Source: CAYLLN01 sp036496265 (GTDB lineage: Bacteria; Planctomycetota; Planctomycetia; Pirellulales; Pirellulaceae). From it: a DNA stretch of 5,303 nt. The notes beneath the pieces were generated by a model. The model did not search any database, was not told where the DNA came from, and was given only the letters and a program-made list of their open reading frames with translations. The DNA lies in contig DASXLL010000387.1 in the NCBI GenBank assembly GCA_036496265.1, forward strand, positions 1-5,303, written 5' to 3'. The first letter of the stretch is position 1. Each line of letters opens with the position of its first letter. Made by a program: the position numbers and the translations under genes. Below, piece by piece: positions 4,957 through 5,303 of this stretch.

Positions 4957-5303
4957 ATGGCATTCAAAACGGGCGGCCGTAAATGCAAGTTTGAATCGTT
5001 GGAAAATCGCCAGATGATGGCGGGCGACGTGGTGGCCAGTGTTCACGCCGGCACGCTGTTTATCAAGGGGGACAACCTTAGCAACGGAATCACGATCACG
5101 GCCGGTGCGATTCCGAACCAGGTTATCATCACCGGCACGACTGTCGCCGGCAGCGGCACGACAGTGAACGGCCTGACCAATACACCCGTAGCGGTCAACA
5201 ACGTTACGAAGAGCATGAAGATCAACATGCAGGCCGGCAACGATGTCGTCACGGTCAACAACCTCACAGTGAATGGTTCGACGAAAATCAAGGGCGGTGC
5301 TGG
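4957..5303 (+). CDS. Planctomycete surface/secreted protein with LEPR-type N-terminal motif (3' end outside window)
   Basis: The frame stays open from the ATG at 4957 to the window edge, giving 115 complete residues and no stop. AAAGG (4944-4948) precedes the ATG at 8 nt. The N-terminus is basic (KTGGRKCK) and leads into KFESLENRQMMAGDV (11-25), a variant of the LE-x-R-x-L-A-G-D motif (LEPR-XLL type) found at the start of many large planctomycete exported proteins. There is no ordinary hydrophobic signal peptide; the motif region probably marks export in some other way (inference). After it the chain is rich in Gly, Thr, Asn and Val with alternating hydrophobic residues, suggesting stacked beta strands. 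AGNDVVTV at 93-100 and IKGGAG at the edge look like the beginning of RTX-like or beta-helix repeats. Total length and function cannot be seen. Confidence 0.88.
   Translation, partial: MAFKTGGRKCKFESLENRQMMAGDVVASVHAGTLFIKGDNLSNGITITAGAIPNQVIITGTTVAGSGTTVNGLTNTPVAVNNVTKSMKINMQAGNDVVTVNNLTVNGSTKIKGGA

Overview
The window looks like chromosomal DNA of a planctomycete (Planctomycetota, probably a Pirellulales-type relative). The main reason is the partial gene at the right edge, which opens with the planctomycete-type surface-protein motif F-x-x-LE-x-R-x-M-x-AGD. A YHYH-domain secreted protein and a nested palindromic repeat of a kind seen in planctomycete and related environmental genomes agree with this. 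The assignment rests on recognition only, without a database search.

Layout, left to right. (1) Positions 2-673 (+) hold the 3' part of a TIR-domain gene that enters from the left. The frame is open to the window edge, so the real start is outside. Its last six residues are DDDIPF, the same as the tip of bacterial single-stranded DNA-binding protein. (2) Tail-to-tail with it, on the minus strand, is a type II toxin-antitoxin pair: a ParD-like RHH antitoxin (1340-1083) overlapping by 11 bp a MazF/PemK-type toxin (1093-746). (3) Further right, on the same strand, is a branched-chain amino-acid operon. ilvN (3180-2650, acetolactate synthase regulatory subunit) is followed by ilvC (2436-1429, ketol-acid reductoisomerase). 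The 213 bp between them are mostly a three-layer nested inverted repeat. No ilvB is visible. (4) Divergent from ilvN, a small single-pass membrane protein (3391-3660, +) ends exactly where the convergent YHYH-domain secreted protein (4686-3661, -) ends; the two stop codons abut. (5) A divergent intergenic region (4687-4956) contains a GC-rich hairpin and a candidate promoter. It leads into a secreted/surface protein gene (4957 onward, +) that runs off the right edge.

The genes fall into three functional groups: a possible small defence/stress cluster (TIR protein plus toxin-antitoxin), core valine/leucine/isoleucine synthesis (IlvN restrains acetolactate synthase, IlvC performs the next step), and cell-envelope or exported proteins of largely unknown role. 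The strongest candidate for something new is the SSB-like C-terminal tip on the TIR protein.
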